Source: Candidatus Rokuibacteriota bacterium (GTDB lineage Bacteria; Methylomirabilota; Methylomirabilia; Rokubacteriales; CSP1-6). Taken from it: DNA of 64,000 nt. This document shows positions 37,832 through 46,474 of the stretch, one piece after another; position 1 is the first letter of the stretch, and each line of letters opens with the position of its first letter. The notes below the pieces were generated by a model. The model ran no database searches. It was not told the DNA's origin and saw only the letters and a list, made by a program, of their open reading frames with translations. A program made the position numbers and the translations under genes. The DNA lies in contig QHSP01000036.1 in NCBI GenBank assembly GCA_003220495.1, forward strand, positions 1-64,000, in the 5' to 3' direction.

Positions 37832-38536
37832 TCAGGCCGGGGCGGCTGGGCCGCCGCCGGTGAGCCGCGCATGGGTAACGAGGTCGCCGCGCCAGAGGTA
37901 CATCGCCAGCAGCGGCGTGACTCCGGCGCGGGTGGCGTGGCGCACGCGCGGCGCGTGATGAATCACGGCGCCGGCCGGCTCCTGCCGCCACGGCCCACCA
38001 CCGCGCCACCACTCGGCGCCGGCGGTCAGCGTGTAGTAGATCTCGACGGCGGGATGCGCGTGCAGAGGATAGTGCGCGTGTGGCCCGAGCAGCAGCACGC
38101 CCAGCGCGAGCCGTGGGTCGATCCCGAGCGCCGGCGGGCCGTCCGCAGGGCCGGCGATGACCGCGTAGCCGTAGTTGTCGAGGAACGACGGATCGGGCGG
38201 CTGGCGCCGGTAGTTCGGGTTCTGGACCCACGAGAAGCACGGGCCGAGCGTCTCGAGCGCCGCCACGAGCGCATTCGGGATGCCGCTCGCTGTTCGGAGA
38301 CCGACGTCCCAGAAACGGCAGACCGTCAACCGCTCACTCGGCCCGACGGGCTCGCGCGCGGCAAGATTGGGGCCGATCGAGCTCAGGAGTCGCGTGAACT
38401 CGCGCAGGCTCTTCGCCGTGCTCGCATCGGTCGACTTCGCCGCGGCGCCGCGCAGCTCAGCGTCCAGCGCGGCGAAGACGCTGGCGAGCGCCGTGCGTCG
38501 CGTGGCGGGATCAGGATACGGTATGCTCGCGTCCAT
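37832..38536 (-). CDS. Cupin resembling dimethylsulfoniopropionate (DMSP) lyases of the DddL/Q/K/W group
   Basis: The 234-residue protein has a helical N-terminal half and a C-terminal cupin barrel. The metal motif reads H159-x-H161-x3-E165-x-Y167 inside 'YPLHAHPAVEIYYTL', with the second-motif histidine H200 in 'HHAPRVRHA'. H-x-H-x3-E-x-Y plus a later histidine is the arrangement of cupin DMSP lyases, where the tyrosine takes part in beta-elimination to dimethyl sulfide and acrylate. The length and N-terminal extension match DddL/DddQ better than short DddK/DddW. Other cupin activities remain possible. The start at 38536 (GAGG nearby) overlaps the 5' end of the divergent M24 gene. Confidence 0.75.
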   Translation of the reverse strand: MDASIPYPDPATRRTALASVFAALDAELRGAAAKSTDASTAKSLREFTRLLSSIGPNLAAREPVGPSERLTVCRFWDVGLRTASGIPNALVAALETLGPCFSWVQNPNYRRQPPDPSFLDNYGYAVIAGPADGPPALGIDPRLALGVLLLGPHAHYPLHAHPAVEIYYTLTAGAEWWRGGGPWRQEPAGAVIHHAPRVRHATRAGVTPLLAMYLWRGDLVTHARLTGGGPAAPA

Positions 38537-39755
38537 GCCACCTCGGCCTCGCGTCCACCAGCTCTGCGTGCCCAACCTGAGCGAGATCGACTTCGGCAAG
38601 CTCCGCGCCGGCCGGCTGGCCCGTCTGCAGGCGATGCTCAAGCGCCACGATTTTCCGGTCGCGCTCCTCTATAACACGGCCAACATTCGCTACGCGACCG
38701 GCGTGGACGTCATGGGCGTGTGGACGGCGGGCACCTTCGCGCGCTACTGTCTCGTCCCGGCCGAGGGCGCGCCGATCCTGTTCGAGTACAAGGGCTCGAT
38801 CCACGTCTCCCAGAAGGTCGTCCGCGACGTGCGTCCGGCCTACACCTGGCAGTACGGCGGCGTCGCGGCCCGCGACAAGGCGCGCGAGTGGGCGCGCTCG
38901 ATCAGATCGGCCCTGCGTGAGCTCGGGCTCGAGCGCGAGCGCCTCGCGGTCGACAAGGTCGACGCGGCCGGATTCCTGGCGCTGCAGGACGAAGCGATCG
39001 CGATCACCGACGTCGGACCCGCGACGGTCGACGCGCGCGAGGTGAAGACGCCGGAAGAGGTCGCGCTCTTCGCGATCAACGGCGGGATCGGCGACGCCAT
39101 GCTCGCCGAGTTCGAGGCGGCGATTCGCCCGGGGATCCGCGAGTACGAGCTGTGGGCGGTATTGAGCGACGCGCTCCTGCGGCGCCACGGCGAGGGATTG
39201 TTCACCCGGCTGGTGGCGTCGGGCACGAACACCAACCCCTGGCTGACCGAAGCGCACGACAAGGTCGTCATGCCGGGCGACCTGGTGGGCGTCGACACCG
39301 ACGCGAACGGCTACGAGGGATACGTGATCGACGTCTCGCGAACGTTCCTGTGCGGTGAGACGCCGTCACCCGAGCAGAAGGAGGCGTATCGCGTCGCCTA
39401 CGACTGCGTCAACGGCATGCTCGACCTCGTGCGCCCCGGCATGACGTTCGAGGAGTTCGCGGCGAAGGCGCCGCGGCTGCCCGCGGCGTACGCGGCCCAG
39501 CGCTATCCGACGATGGTCCATCAGGCGGGGCTCGAGGACGAGGGGCCCGGCATCCCCTACCCCGACGACGATCGCGGCCCGCGCCGCATCATGCCGCAAC
39601 GCGAGCTCAAGGAGAGCATGGTGCTGTGCCTCGAGTGCTATGCAGGGAAGCCCGGCGCGCCGTTCGGCGTGAAGCTCGAGGATCAGGTGCTGGTCACCGC
39701 CGACGGAGCGAGGCTCATCTGCACATATCCCTACGACGCCAAGCTGCTCGACTGA
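38523..39755 (+). CDS. M24-fold metalloprotein resembling DMSP lyase DddP
   Basis: The 410-residue creatinase/aminopeptidase-P-type protein has an N-terminal domain ('ALLYNTANIRYATGVDVMGVW') and a pita-bread C-terminal domain. Metal ligands are D258 and D260 ('VDTD'), D270 ('IDVSR'), H333 ('MVHQAG'), E371 ('CLECYAG') and E386 ('KLEDQVLVT'). D339, six residues after H333 in 'GLEDEGP', stands where DddP has its catalytic aspartate, unlike ordinary X-Pro peptidases. Ligand spacings equal those of DddP, and 'ASGTNTNPWLTEA' and the C-terminal 'TYPYDAKLLD' also fit. ATG 38523 has an AGGA site; ATG 38535 is an alternative with TATGCT seven bases upstream. A proline dipeptidase-like role is the competing reading. 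Confidence 0.78.
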   Translation: MLASMPPRPRVHQLCVPNLSEIDFGKLRAGRLARLQAMLKRHDFPVALLYNTANIRYATGVDVMGVWTAGTFARYCLVPAEGAPILFEYKGSIHVSQKVVRDVRPAYTWQYGGVAARDKAREWARSIRSALRELGLERERLAVDKVDAAGFLALQDEAIAITDVGPATVDAREVKTPEEVALFAINGGIGDAMLAEFEAAIRPGIREYELWAVLSDALLRRHGEGLFTRLVASGTNTNPWLTEAHDKVVMPGDLVGVDTDANGYEGYVIDVSRTFLCGETPSPEQKEAYRVAYDCVNGMLDLVRPGMTFEEFAAKAPRLPAAYAAQRYPTMVHQAGLEDEGPGIPYPDDDRGPRRIMPQRELKESMVLCLECYAGKPGAPFGVKLEDQVLVTADGARLICTYPYDAKLLD

Positions 39756-39781
39756 TCCGCGCTGGCAGGCTCGCGGCCCTG

Positions 39782-40861
39782 ATGCTCGTCGGCGGCGTCG
39801 TGGTGCTCGCCGTCCCGAACCCGCTCGCCGCGCAGGATTCTGCCGCGTCCTCGTCGAGCCATGGAGCGGCGGCCGCGTACGACGCTCTGCGCGCCGACGA
39901 TCCCTCTTGCCAGCCGTTTTCTCTCCTGAATCGGGACGCACCCGGCGCCTGCTCCGAGTTCCATCTGGACGGCGCGGGCGATGACGCCGGCCATCCATCC
40001 GAGCCCGAGCCAAGCGGACGCGCCGCGGCGATCGAGGCGAAGAAGCTTCAGCTCCTGCTCGCCTCTTTCGTCTCGGCCGGTGCGGTCGCCGGCGGCGCGC
40101 TCAACGCATTCACCGATACGCCCCGCGAGAGCTTCCACTTCGCAAGCGAGGGGTTCTTCGGTCGACGAACGTATGCAGGCGGAGCGGACAAGGCTTCGCA
40201 CTTCGTCGACTACTCGATCCTCTCCAAGGAGCTCGCCAACCTCTACGACAGAATGGGGTTCTCGCGGGACGATTCGATCCTGCTCGGGCTCGGCGTGTCG
40301 GTGGCCGCCGGGCTCATGAACGAGGTGGGCGACGGCACCAACAGTTACGGATTCTCCTGGGAAGACCTCACGATGGACGTGCTCGGCGCGGGCACCTCCG
40401 CGGTGATCGCGGCGGCGAGGCTCGAGGATCTCATCGGGTTTCGTCACGGTGTTCTGCTTCCCGCCGCCGGCACCAGGTACTGCTGCGCGGAGCCGAGACA
40501 GGGTCGCGACTACTCCAACGAGATCTACACGGCGGATCTGCAGCTCGAAGGGCTCGCGCGGCGCCTCGACCTGAACGTCGGTCCGCTTCGCTACCTGCTC
40601 TTCTCGGCCACGTACGGCACCAAGGGCTATCCGGGCGGCGCGCCGGATGCGCGCGAACGCCAGGTCGGATTCGAGATCGGGCTGAACTTCAGGGTCATCT
40701 TGAACGACCTGGGGGCGCGGCGGAACACGTGGTGGGGCTACACCCTGCACATCGTCTTCGACAACTTTCGGGTTCCCTTCACATCGGTCGGCTACCGCTA
40801 CGACCTGAACCACAACAAGTGGATCGGACCCGACAACGGCAACGGGTTCGCCACGCGCTGA
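39782..40861 (+). CDS. DUF2279/YfiM-like exported protein
   Basis: The product of about 360 residues has an N-terminal hydrophobic stretch ending 'NPLAAQDS', a signal peptidase I-type site, so it is exported. 'DKASHFVDYS' near residue 140 followed by a helix pair and 'GFSWEDLTMDVLGAG' is the DUF2279 pattern. The C-terminal part has alternating aromatic strands and ends 'YRYDLNHNKWIG', suggesting a beta-barrel or outer-membrane association. The annotated ATG leaves the signal peptide without basic residues. A CTG at 39752, overlapping the M24 stop, would add I-R-A-G-R-L and give a textbook signal peptide. Confidence 0.7.
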   Translation: MLVGGVVVLAVPNPLAAQDSAASSSSHGAAAAYDALRADDPSCQPFSLLNRDAPGACSEFHLDGAGDDAGHPSEPEPSGRAAAIEAKKLQLLLASFVSAGAVAGGALNAFTDTPRESFHFASEGFFGRRTYAGGADKASHFVDYSILSKELANLYDRMGFSRDDSILLGLGVSVAAGLMNEVGDGTNSYGFSWEDLTMDVLGAGTSAVIAAARLEDLIGFRHGVLLPAAGTRYCCAEPRQGRDYSNEIYTADLQLEGLARRLDLNVGPLRYLLFSATYGTKGYPGGAPDARERQVGFEIGLNFRVILNDLGARRNTWWGYTLHIVFDNFRVPFTSVGYRYDLNHNKWIGPDNGNGFATR

Positions 40862-40864
40862 GGA

Positions 40865-41077
40865 TCACGCGGCCGTCATGGTCGAGGGCGTCAACGCCAA
40901 GCCCTCTCGCCACGAGTTGACGATTGTGTGCCAGCGCGGATCGTGCAGAACGATCCCGGCGATCACCCCAACGCCGACGAGAACGACGCCAATCGCCGCG
41001 GCGATTTCGCCGAGCTTCGCGGGAGGGTGCCGGCGGGGAACGCGAGGGGTCGCGTGTGGGCCCTGAGCACCATCCAT
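40865..41077 (-). CDS. Small single-span membrane protein (70 aa)
   Basis: GGAGG six bases upstream of ATG 41077 supports it. Residues 25-44 ('IAAAIGVVLVGVGVIAGIVL') form one clear transmembrane helix, with basic residues mainly on the N-terminal side, so the C-terminus is probably outside. The family is not recognised. Its stop is four bases from the converging DUF2279 gene. Confidence 0.65.
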   Translation of the reverse strand: MDGAQGPHATPRVPRRHPPAKLGEIAAAIGVVLVGVGVIAGIVLHDPRWHTIVNSWREGLALTPSTMTAA

Positions 41078-41156
41078 GCGGCGCCTCCCCGCGTCGACAG
41101 GTCCCCGGGAACGAAGAGCGCGCCAACTTTAGCCTCCCCGCGAGGAGGCTGGTCAA

Positions 41157-41543
41157 TCAGTGCTTCTGGGCTTGGGGATGCGCCGACCAGGCCGCGCGGA
41201 TCTGCTCCCGGGCGAGCGAGATCTCCCGTCCCGGAACCATGAGCCGACACTCGGCGGCCTTGAGCATTCCCTCGGAGATCTTCGGCGGCACGATGTACGT
41301 CGCGACGGTTCTGTCGCCGACATTGCTGGAACGAGTCAAGGTGATCGTCCGTCGATTGCCGTCACAGGTGACCTCCGCGGTCGGATAGACGGGCCCTCGA
41401 TCGGTCAGCTGCACGTAACGCTGGCTACTCTTCGCATCGACGCCCAGGACGACGCGTGAGGTCTGAGGTGCGCCGGCTCCGAACGCGTCATGCGCCGCGA
41501 TCTGCGCAAGGATCAGGACGAGAGCGACGAGGATACCTCTCAT
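41157..41543 (-). CDS. Secreted hypothetical protein (128 aa)
   Basis: A signal peptide is visible ('MRGILVALVLILAQIAAHDAFG'), and AGGAG seven bases before the ATG sets the start. The mature part is about 105 residues, beta-rich ('RYVQLTDRGPVYPTAEVTC', 'VATYIVPPKI'), with two cysteines that could form a disulfide in the periplasm. No family is recognised. Confidence 0.7.
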   Translation of the reverse strand: MRGILVALVLILAQIAAHDAFGAGAPQTSRVVLGVDAKSSQRYVQLTDRGPVYPTAEVTCDGNRRTITLTRSSNVGDRTVATYIVPPKISEGMLKAAECRLMVPGREISLAREQIRAAWSAHPQAQKH

Positions 41544-42015
41544 GGCGGGACTCCTAGAGGCATGCCGATAGACACACTATCGTTCTAATGAATGTAGCCG
41601 AAAATGCGGCGACTACGCTCCAGAATCCTTCGTCTCGGCCTCGGTCTGCTCCTGCCAGGCAGGCATATCCATTTCGCTTACATCGAGGTCGCGCTCGTGA
41701 GGGCTCCTGTTCCCGGCGACTTTTCGCCCGAATCGCCGGGCAAACCACGACCGCTGACCAGGTTGATCACCGGTTTGACCAGCGGTCTGGTCGAGCGAAA
41801 TCGGCGGAATCACGCGCGTTCGGATGTGGCACGCGACCTGCTTTCGGTATCGAGCTTCACGCTCTGAGACGACGATTGGGACGCTGGGGAGCCGAGGACC
41901 TCGCGGGCGACGCAAGGGGGGAACGCATATCGAGGTGGGCCTCTTGACATCGCTGCCGCGGGCCAACATCCTGGCTCGCGTGCCAGAGCCCCGGACCGGC
42001 CCCGACGTCACCGCG
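41544..42015. other. Divergent intergenic region without a convincing gene
   Basis: Frames here have poor start sites and no recognisable product. Bases 41747-41798 hold overlapping inverted repeats (GACCGCTG ... CAGCGGTC and GACCAG ... CTGGTC), which may bind a regulator of the divergent genes. Confidence 0.35.
41944..41972 (+). promoter_or_regulatory. Sigma-70-like promoter for the DUF35-thiolase pair
   Basis: A perfect TTGACA at 41944-41949 is followed, after a 17-base spacer, by CATCCT at 41967-41972. The predicted start of transcription would be near 41979, about 37 bases before ATG 42016. Confidence 0.4.
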
Positions 42016-42450
42016 ATGAGCGACTGGAGCCGTGTCACCAGGCCGATTCCGGTCCCGAACGAGTGGACGAAACCCTTCTGGGAGGCGGCGAAGCGTGGCG
42101 TGCTGGCGCTGCAGCGCTGCCAGGCGTGCAAGCACTTCCAGCATCCGCCGTATGCGACCTGCGTGCGCTGCATGGCCACCGACCTCGCGTTCGAGCCGGT
42201 CAGCGGCGCGGGCACCATTTACGCCTACACGATCATGTACCACGCCGGCGACAAGCGGTTCGCCGCGGCAATTCCGTACGCGAGCATCATCGTGGAGCCC
42301 GACGACGCGCCGGGCGCCTTGCTGGCCGCCAATCTGCTGGAGGCTCCCTACACCGAAGCGAAGGTGGGGCGTCGGGTCGAGGTGGTCTTCCAGCCGCTCA
42401 ACGACGACTTCACCCTGCCGCAGTTCCGGCTCGCGCGCGACACGCGGTAA
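42016..42450 (+). CDS. DUF35 (Zn-ribbon/OB-fold) acyl-CoA-associated protein
   Basis: The 144-residue protein has an N-terminal helix ('TKPFWEAAKRGVLALQRC'), a CxxC...CxxC rubredoxin-like zinc ribbon ('CQACKHFQHPP', 'CVRC') and an OB-fold beta domain ('GTIYAYTIMYHAG'). DUF35 proteins form complexes with thiolase-like partners and channel acyl-CoA substrates; in archaea they are needed for the HMG-CoA/thiolase complex. The thiolase-like gene begins 19 bases downstream, as expected for such a pair. Confidence 0.92.
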   Translation: MSDWSRVTRPIPVPNEWTKPFWEAAKRGVLALQRCQACKHFQHPPYATCVRCMATDLAFEPVSGAGTIYAYTIMYHAGDKRFAAAIPYASIIVEPDDAPGALLAANLLEAPYTEAKVGRRVEVVFQPLNDDFTLPQFRLARDTR

Positions 42451-42469
42451 TCCCCAGGAGATCCGGCGC

Positions 42470-43654
42470 ATGTGGGAGCACCGGTGCAAGGTGGCGGTGA
42501 GCGGCGTCGGCTTCTCGCGCGTGACGCGCTCCGCCGAGGTCCCCCTGGCCGCGCACGCGCTCGAGGCGGTGCAGGGCGCCGTGGCCGATTCCGGCCTCGC
42601 CGTGTCGGACATCGATGGGCTGGCGACGTATCCGGAGCTGCCGGCGACGGGCCACGCGGTCGTGGACGGCATCACCATCGTGTCGGTGAATTGCATGATG
42701 GCGATGCTGAAGCTCTCGAATCTCTCCTGGCACGTCCAGGTGGAGACCGTGAACATCGGCGGCGCCGTCCAGCAGGCCGTCAACGCGCTGCTCGCCGGGG
42801 TCTGCAGGTACGCGGTGGTCTGGCGAGCGATGCACAACCCCAAGGGCACCTACCAGAACCTGCCCGGCACGTATGCCCAGGGCCCGTCGCAGTTCACGGC
42901 TCCGTACGGGTTCGGTGGGCCGGGCCAGGGCATGGCCGTCGCGTACACGCGCTGGCTGGAGCGGCACGGGCAGGACCGGGAGAAGATGGCGACGCTCGCC
43001 GTGACCCAGCGCCGCCACTCGCACAAGAACCCTCATGCCTACTTCTGCGGGCAGCCGCTCACGCGAGAGGACTACCTCAACTCGCGAATGGTCGCGTACC
43101 CGTTCTGTCTCTACGACTGCGACATCCCGGTGCAAGGCGCGGTCGCCATCGTCCTCACCACCGCCGACCGCGCGCGCGATCTGCGACCGCGCCCGGCGTA
43201 CATCGCGGGCTACGGTCAACGCCTGGCATTCGAGGTGGCCGGACGCATCGGGAGCCTGAGCAGCTATATGGAAGGCGGCCGCAGCTCATCGCGCCTCACC
43301 TGGGAGCGCTCCGGCCTCTCGCCGAAGGACGTCGACGTGGCGCAGATCTACGACGGCTTCTCCGCTTCGGTCATCTACGGCCTCGAGTCCTACGGCTTTT
43401 GCAAAGAAGGCGAGGCTCTCGATTTCATCCAGGAGGGACGCATGGAGCTCGACGGCGAGCTGCCGCTGAACACCTTCGGCGGGAGCTTGAGCACCGGGCG
43501 CATTCATGGGCTCTGGCACATCATCGAGGGAGCGCTGCAGGCATCGGGGCGCGCCGGCGAGCGCCAGGTCGAGGACGTCAACGTGTCGTTCGTCGGCGCG
43601 AGCGCGCCCATTGTGCAGGGCACCACGTTCATCTTCGTCAAGGAACCCTACTAG
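42470..43654 (+). CDS. Thiolase-superfamily protein (acetyl-CoA acetyltransferase/SCP-x-like)
   Basis: The 394-residue thiolase-fold protein works with the DUF35 partner. It has the N-terminal 'VAVSGVGFSRV' strand, an early 'LAVSDIDGLATYP' segment and C-terminal motifs 'VDVAQIYDGFSASVIYGLESYGFC' and 'NTFGGSLSTGRIHG', matching the DUF35-associated subgroup. The nucleophilic cysteine of classical thiolases is not evident at the usual place ('VETVNIGGAVQQAV' stands there), so it probably has a lyase or non-condensing role. AGGAG nine bases upstream supports the start. Confidence 0.87.
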   Translation: MWEHRCKVAVSGVGFSRVTRSAEVPLAAHALEAVQGAVADSGLAVSDIDGLATYPELPATGHAVVDGITIVSVNCMMAMLKLSNLSWHVQVETVNIGGAVQQAVNALLAGVCRYAVVWRAMHNPKGTYQNLPGTYAQGPSQFTAPYGFGGPGQGMAVAYTRWLERHGQDREKMATLAVTQRRHSHKNPHAYFCGQPLTREDYLNSRMVAYPFCLYDCDIPVQGAVAIVLTTADRARDLRPRPAYIAGYGQRLAFEVAGRIGSLSSYMEGGRSSSRLTWERSGLSPKDVDVAQIYDGFSASVIYGLESYGFCKEGEALDFIQEGRMELDGELPLNTFGGSLSTGRIHGLWHIIEGALQASGRAGERQVEDVNVSFVGASAPIVQGTTFIFVKEPY

Positions 43655-46233
43655 ATCACGCCTTCCTCGGCCAGCGCCTTGATCTCCTCCCCCGACATCC
43701 CGAGGAGCTCTCCGTACACGTAGCCGTTGTCCTCGCCGTAGCACGGCGCGCCGCGATCGATGCGCCCCCCGATGTAGGCCGGGCTCTCGCTCAGCTTGAC
43801 CGGCACCTCGGCGATCGGCCAGCGACCGATCTTCGTGCCCGTCACCTCGGTCAGCCACGACAGCGCCGCCAGCTGCGGGTCGTTGTCGCAACGGTCCGCC
43901 GCCGTCTGGCACACGCCCGCCGGCACGCCCGCGCGCTGCAGGGCGAGCATCGTCGCGTACGCATCGCGATCTTTCGTCCAGCTGCCGACCAGCGCATCGA
44001 GGCTGTCCTGGTGCGCCATCCGCGCGGCGAGGTCCTTGAAGCGACGGTCGCTCGCCCACTCCGGATGGCCCGCGACGTCGGTGAGCGCTCGCCATTCAGC
44101 GTCCGTGAAGCACGCGATCGTCAGCCACCGATCGGCGCCGGCGCAGGGATAGACTTTATGAGGTGCGGCCGGCTTGTACGGTGAGCGATTGCCGTAGCGT
44201 GACCAGACACGGCCGTTGGCCGACCAGTCCAGGATCGTGGTGCCGCTGATGAACAGCCCCACCTCGGACTGCGAGGCGTCGACCCACTGGCCTTCACCGG
44301 TCCGCGCTCGATGGAAGAGCGCGCTGAGAATCGCGAGCGCGAAGCTGTAGGCGCCCATCCAGTCCAGATACGAGTAGCCCCACCCCGCCGGCATCGCCGG
44401 CTCGGGAAGCCCCGACATCTCCGACAGGCCAGAAAACGAGTTCGCGATCGGACCCACGGTGCGGAAGCGACCGTAGGTGCCCTTCGCGCCCATGCCCGAC
44501 TGCTGGACGTAGATGATGTCCGGCTTGATCGCGCGCAGCGCGTCGTAGCCCAGCCCCCAGCTGTCGAGAACGCCGGGCGAGAATCCCTCCGCGACGACGT
44601 CCGACATCGCGACCAGACGTCGCGCGATCTCCAGGCCCTTCGGATGTCGCACGTTCAGCGAGATCCCGCGCTTGCCCGGGTTCTTGTTGTTGAACTGCCC
44701 GCCCATGTCCGGATCGGTCACGCCCTTGAGCGGCGCCGTTGCCCGATCGCGCGCGGCGCGACCGCCGACCGGCGCCATCGCCGCCATGCGTGTGTCCGGA
44801 TGGCTCTTCAGCTCGACCTTGATCGACTCGGCGCCGAACGCGCTCAGGAACCTCGTGCCGCCCGCCGAGGCCAGGAACCACGTGAAGTCGAGGATGCGGA
44901 TCTTGTTCAGCGCAAACGGCTTGCCGCGAGGCGACAGCCCTTCGCCCACGGGCGCGCTCGCCGCGGCATCGATCACCGGCAGGTCGCCCTCACGCGGAAG
45001 CATCACGGTCGTCGCATCCTCGTTCAGGAGCGGCGCGCGCCGGCCCACGGTCCAGGACGTGCCCGTCGCGAGCCATTTGCTCGTGGCGTAGCGGAACGAG
45101 CGACCGAGCTCGGGGTGCTCGACGTCGGTGCAGCTCCGGCGCGCGAGCCAGTGTGGATCCATCGCGTTCTCGTGCGGCTTGCGCAGGGGCGCCCACAGCA
45201 TGCCGGCCTCCTGGGCTTCGCGCCACGGCACGTTGTCGTAGGTGAACGCCCGCACGAAGCGCTGGACGGCCTCCATGGCGTGGTCGCGCTTCTCCGTGCT
45301 CGGTCCCGTGCCCGGCACGAACCGTCCGCTCGTCGGCAAGGCGGCCTTCTCGGCGTCGAGCCCGGCGTCCATGCCGTACTTCTCGAGCAAGGCGACGAGC
45401 TGCGCGGTTTCACCCGGGCGCGTTCCCAGGTTCGCCATCACCCAGCGGCCGTCCTTCGTGTGCACGATGGACGGATGCGGCGTGATGCTCTCGCGCGCGT
45501 GGCGGCAGGTCTGGCGCAGCACGAGCGCACGGCGCATCACCCAGGTCATCAGGTCGACCTCGGTGGATTTCGCCACCGCCTCGTGAATGGCGCACGACAC
45601 CCGCTGCCCCTTCCCCGTACGCCAGCGGAACAGCAGGGCGGCGATGATCGACAGCGCGAGCTGCTCGCCGGCGATGTGGTAGGCGTGCCACATCTGAGGG
45701 GCGATCGGCGGCAGATCGTACGTGCCGCCGGGCGCCGGATCGTAGCCGCAGTTCATCATCACGCCGCCGAGCGCCAGGTGGATCAGGTCCGAGCCCTTGA
45801 AGTCGGCCCACGGGCCGTCATCGCCGAAGGCAGACATCCTCGCGACGATCAAGGTGGGGGTCTGCTGCAGCAGCGTGCTCGCGCCGAGGCCGCCCGCCTC
45901 GAGTTCGCCTCTTGGGGTCGACTCCAGCAGGATGTCCGCGGTGGCGATCAGCGCGCGGATCCGATCGCGGTCGTCCGGCCGGTGCAGGTCGAGCACGATC
46001 GAGCGCTTCCCCCGGTTGTACTGCCAGAAGAACAGCGAGCGCTCGCGATCTTCCCGATCTTCGTAGAAGGGCCCGATACGGCGCGTGGGGCTACCGCCCG
46101 GCGACTCGATCTTGATCACGTCGGCGCCGAGCCCCGCCAGGGTCAGCCCGCAGTACTCCGCCTGCTCGTCGGCCAGCTCGATGACGCGGATGCCTGTGAG
46201 AGGACCTCTGGAACCCTCGTGCTGGGCGTCCAT
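43651..46233 (-). CDS. Double-domain CaiB/BaiF (class III) CoA-transferase, 860 aa
   Basis: Two family III CoA-transferase units are joined in one chain. The first begins 'GIRVIELADEQAEYCGLTLAGLGADVIKIE' split over residues 14-43, the second near residue 420 ('IRILDFTWFLASAGGTRFL'). Single-domain members are about 400 residues and form interlocked dimers, so the fusion may fold as a pseudo-dimer. The second unit keeps an aspartate before its 'ALAILSAL' helix, while the first shows 'WHAYHIAGEQLALSIIAAL' without one, so possibly only one active site works. Start 46233 has GGAG. Its stop overlaps that of the thiolase-like gene tail to tail. Confidence 0.9.
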   Translation of the reverse strand: MDAQHEGSRGPLTGIRVIELADEQAEYCGLTLAGLGADVIKIESPGGSPTRRIGPFYEDREDRERSLFFWQYNRGKRSIVLDLHRPDDRDRIRALIATADILLESTPRGELEAGGLGASTLLQQTPTLIVARMSAFGDDGPWADFKGSDLIHLALGGVMMNCGYDPAPGGTYDLPPIAPQMWHAYHIAGEQLALSIIAALLFRWRTGKGQRVSCAIHEAVAKSTEVDLMTWVMRRALVLRQTCRHARESITPHPSIVHTKDGRWVMANLGTRPGETAQLVALLEKYGMDAGLDAEKAALPTSGRFVPGTGPSTEKRDHAMEAVQRFVRAFTYDNVPWREAQEAGMLWAPLRKPHENAMDPHWLARRSCTDVEHPELGRSFRYATSKWLATGTSWTVGRRAPLLNEDATTVMLPREGDLPVIDAAASAPVGEGLSPRGKPFALNKIRILDFTWFLASAGGTRFLSAFGAESIKVELKSHPDTRMAAMAPVGGRAARDRATAPLKGVTDPDMGGQFNNKNPGKRGISLNVRHPKGLEIARRLVAMSDVVAEGFSPGVLDSWGLGYDALRAIKPDIIYVQQSGMGAKGTYGRFRTVGPIANSFSGLSEMSGLPEPAMPAGWGYSYLDWMGAYSFALAILSALFHRARTGEGQWVDASQSEVGLFISGTTILDWSANGRVWSRYGNRSPYKPAAPHKVYPCAGADRWLTIACFTDAEWRALTDVAGHPEWASDRRFKDLAARMAHQDSLDALVGSWTKDRDAYATMLALQRAGVPAGVCQTAADRCDNDPQLAALSWLTEVTGTKIGRWPIAEVPVKLSESPAYIGGRIDRGAPCYGEDNGYVYGELLGMSGEEIKALAEEGVI

Positions 46234-46474
46234 GGTGACTTTCTCCAATCCGGCCGGGCGCATCCGACCGCGTGCGTTCAATGGCTCGCGCCGGCGAATA
46301 TATCGCGTTCGCACACAGAAAGTTCGGCTGTCGAGCAGAGGGGTGATGATGCGCAGAGGCTCCGTCACGCGCGATTCCCGTCATGGAAGACCCGGAGGTG
46401 GCGGGGGCGCACGTGTCGCGCGTGCACGCGAGGTCAACCGCGTGTTGCGGGACGGGCGTCGCCGCTGGAGCTGG

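Noticed and set aside
34699-37863. Frame of over 1000 codons opposite the ABC transporter and methyltransferase genes
   Set aside because: Antisense shadow with D/R/H/Q-rich translation and no domain; the minus strand carries four well-conserved genes.
41588-41947. Plus-strand frames in the divergent region before the DUF35 gene
   Set aside because: No ribosome site, no recognisable fold and poor codon pattern; kept only as intergenic sequence.
43651-43654. Tail-to-tail stop codons sharing CTAG
   Set aside because: Noted, but a four-base convergent overlap is common in compact genomes and is not evidence of regulation.
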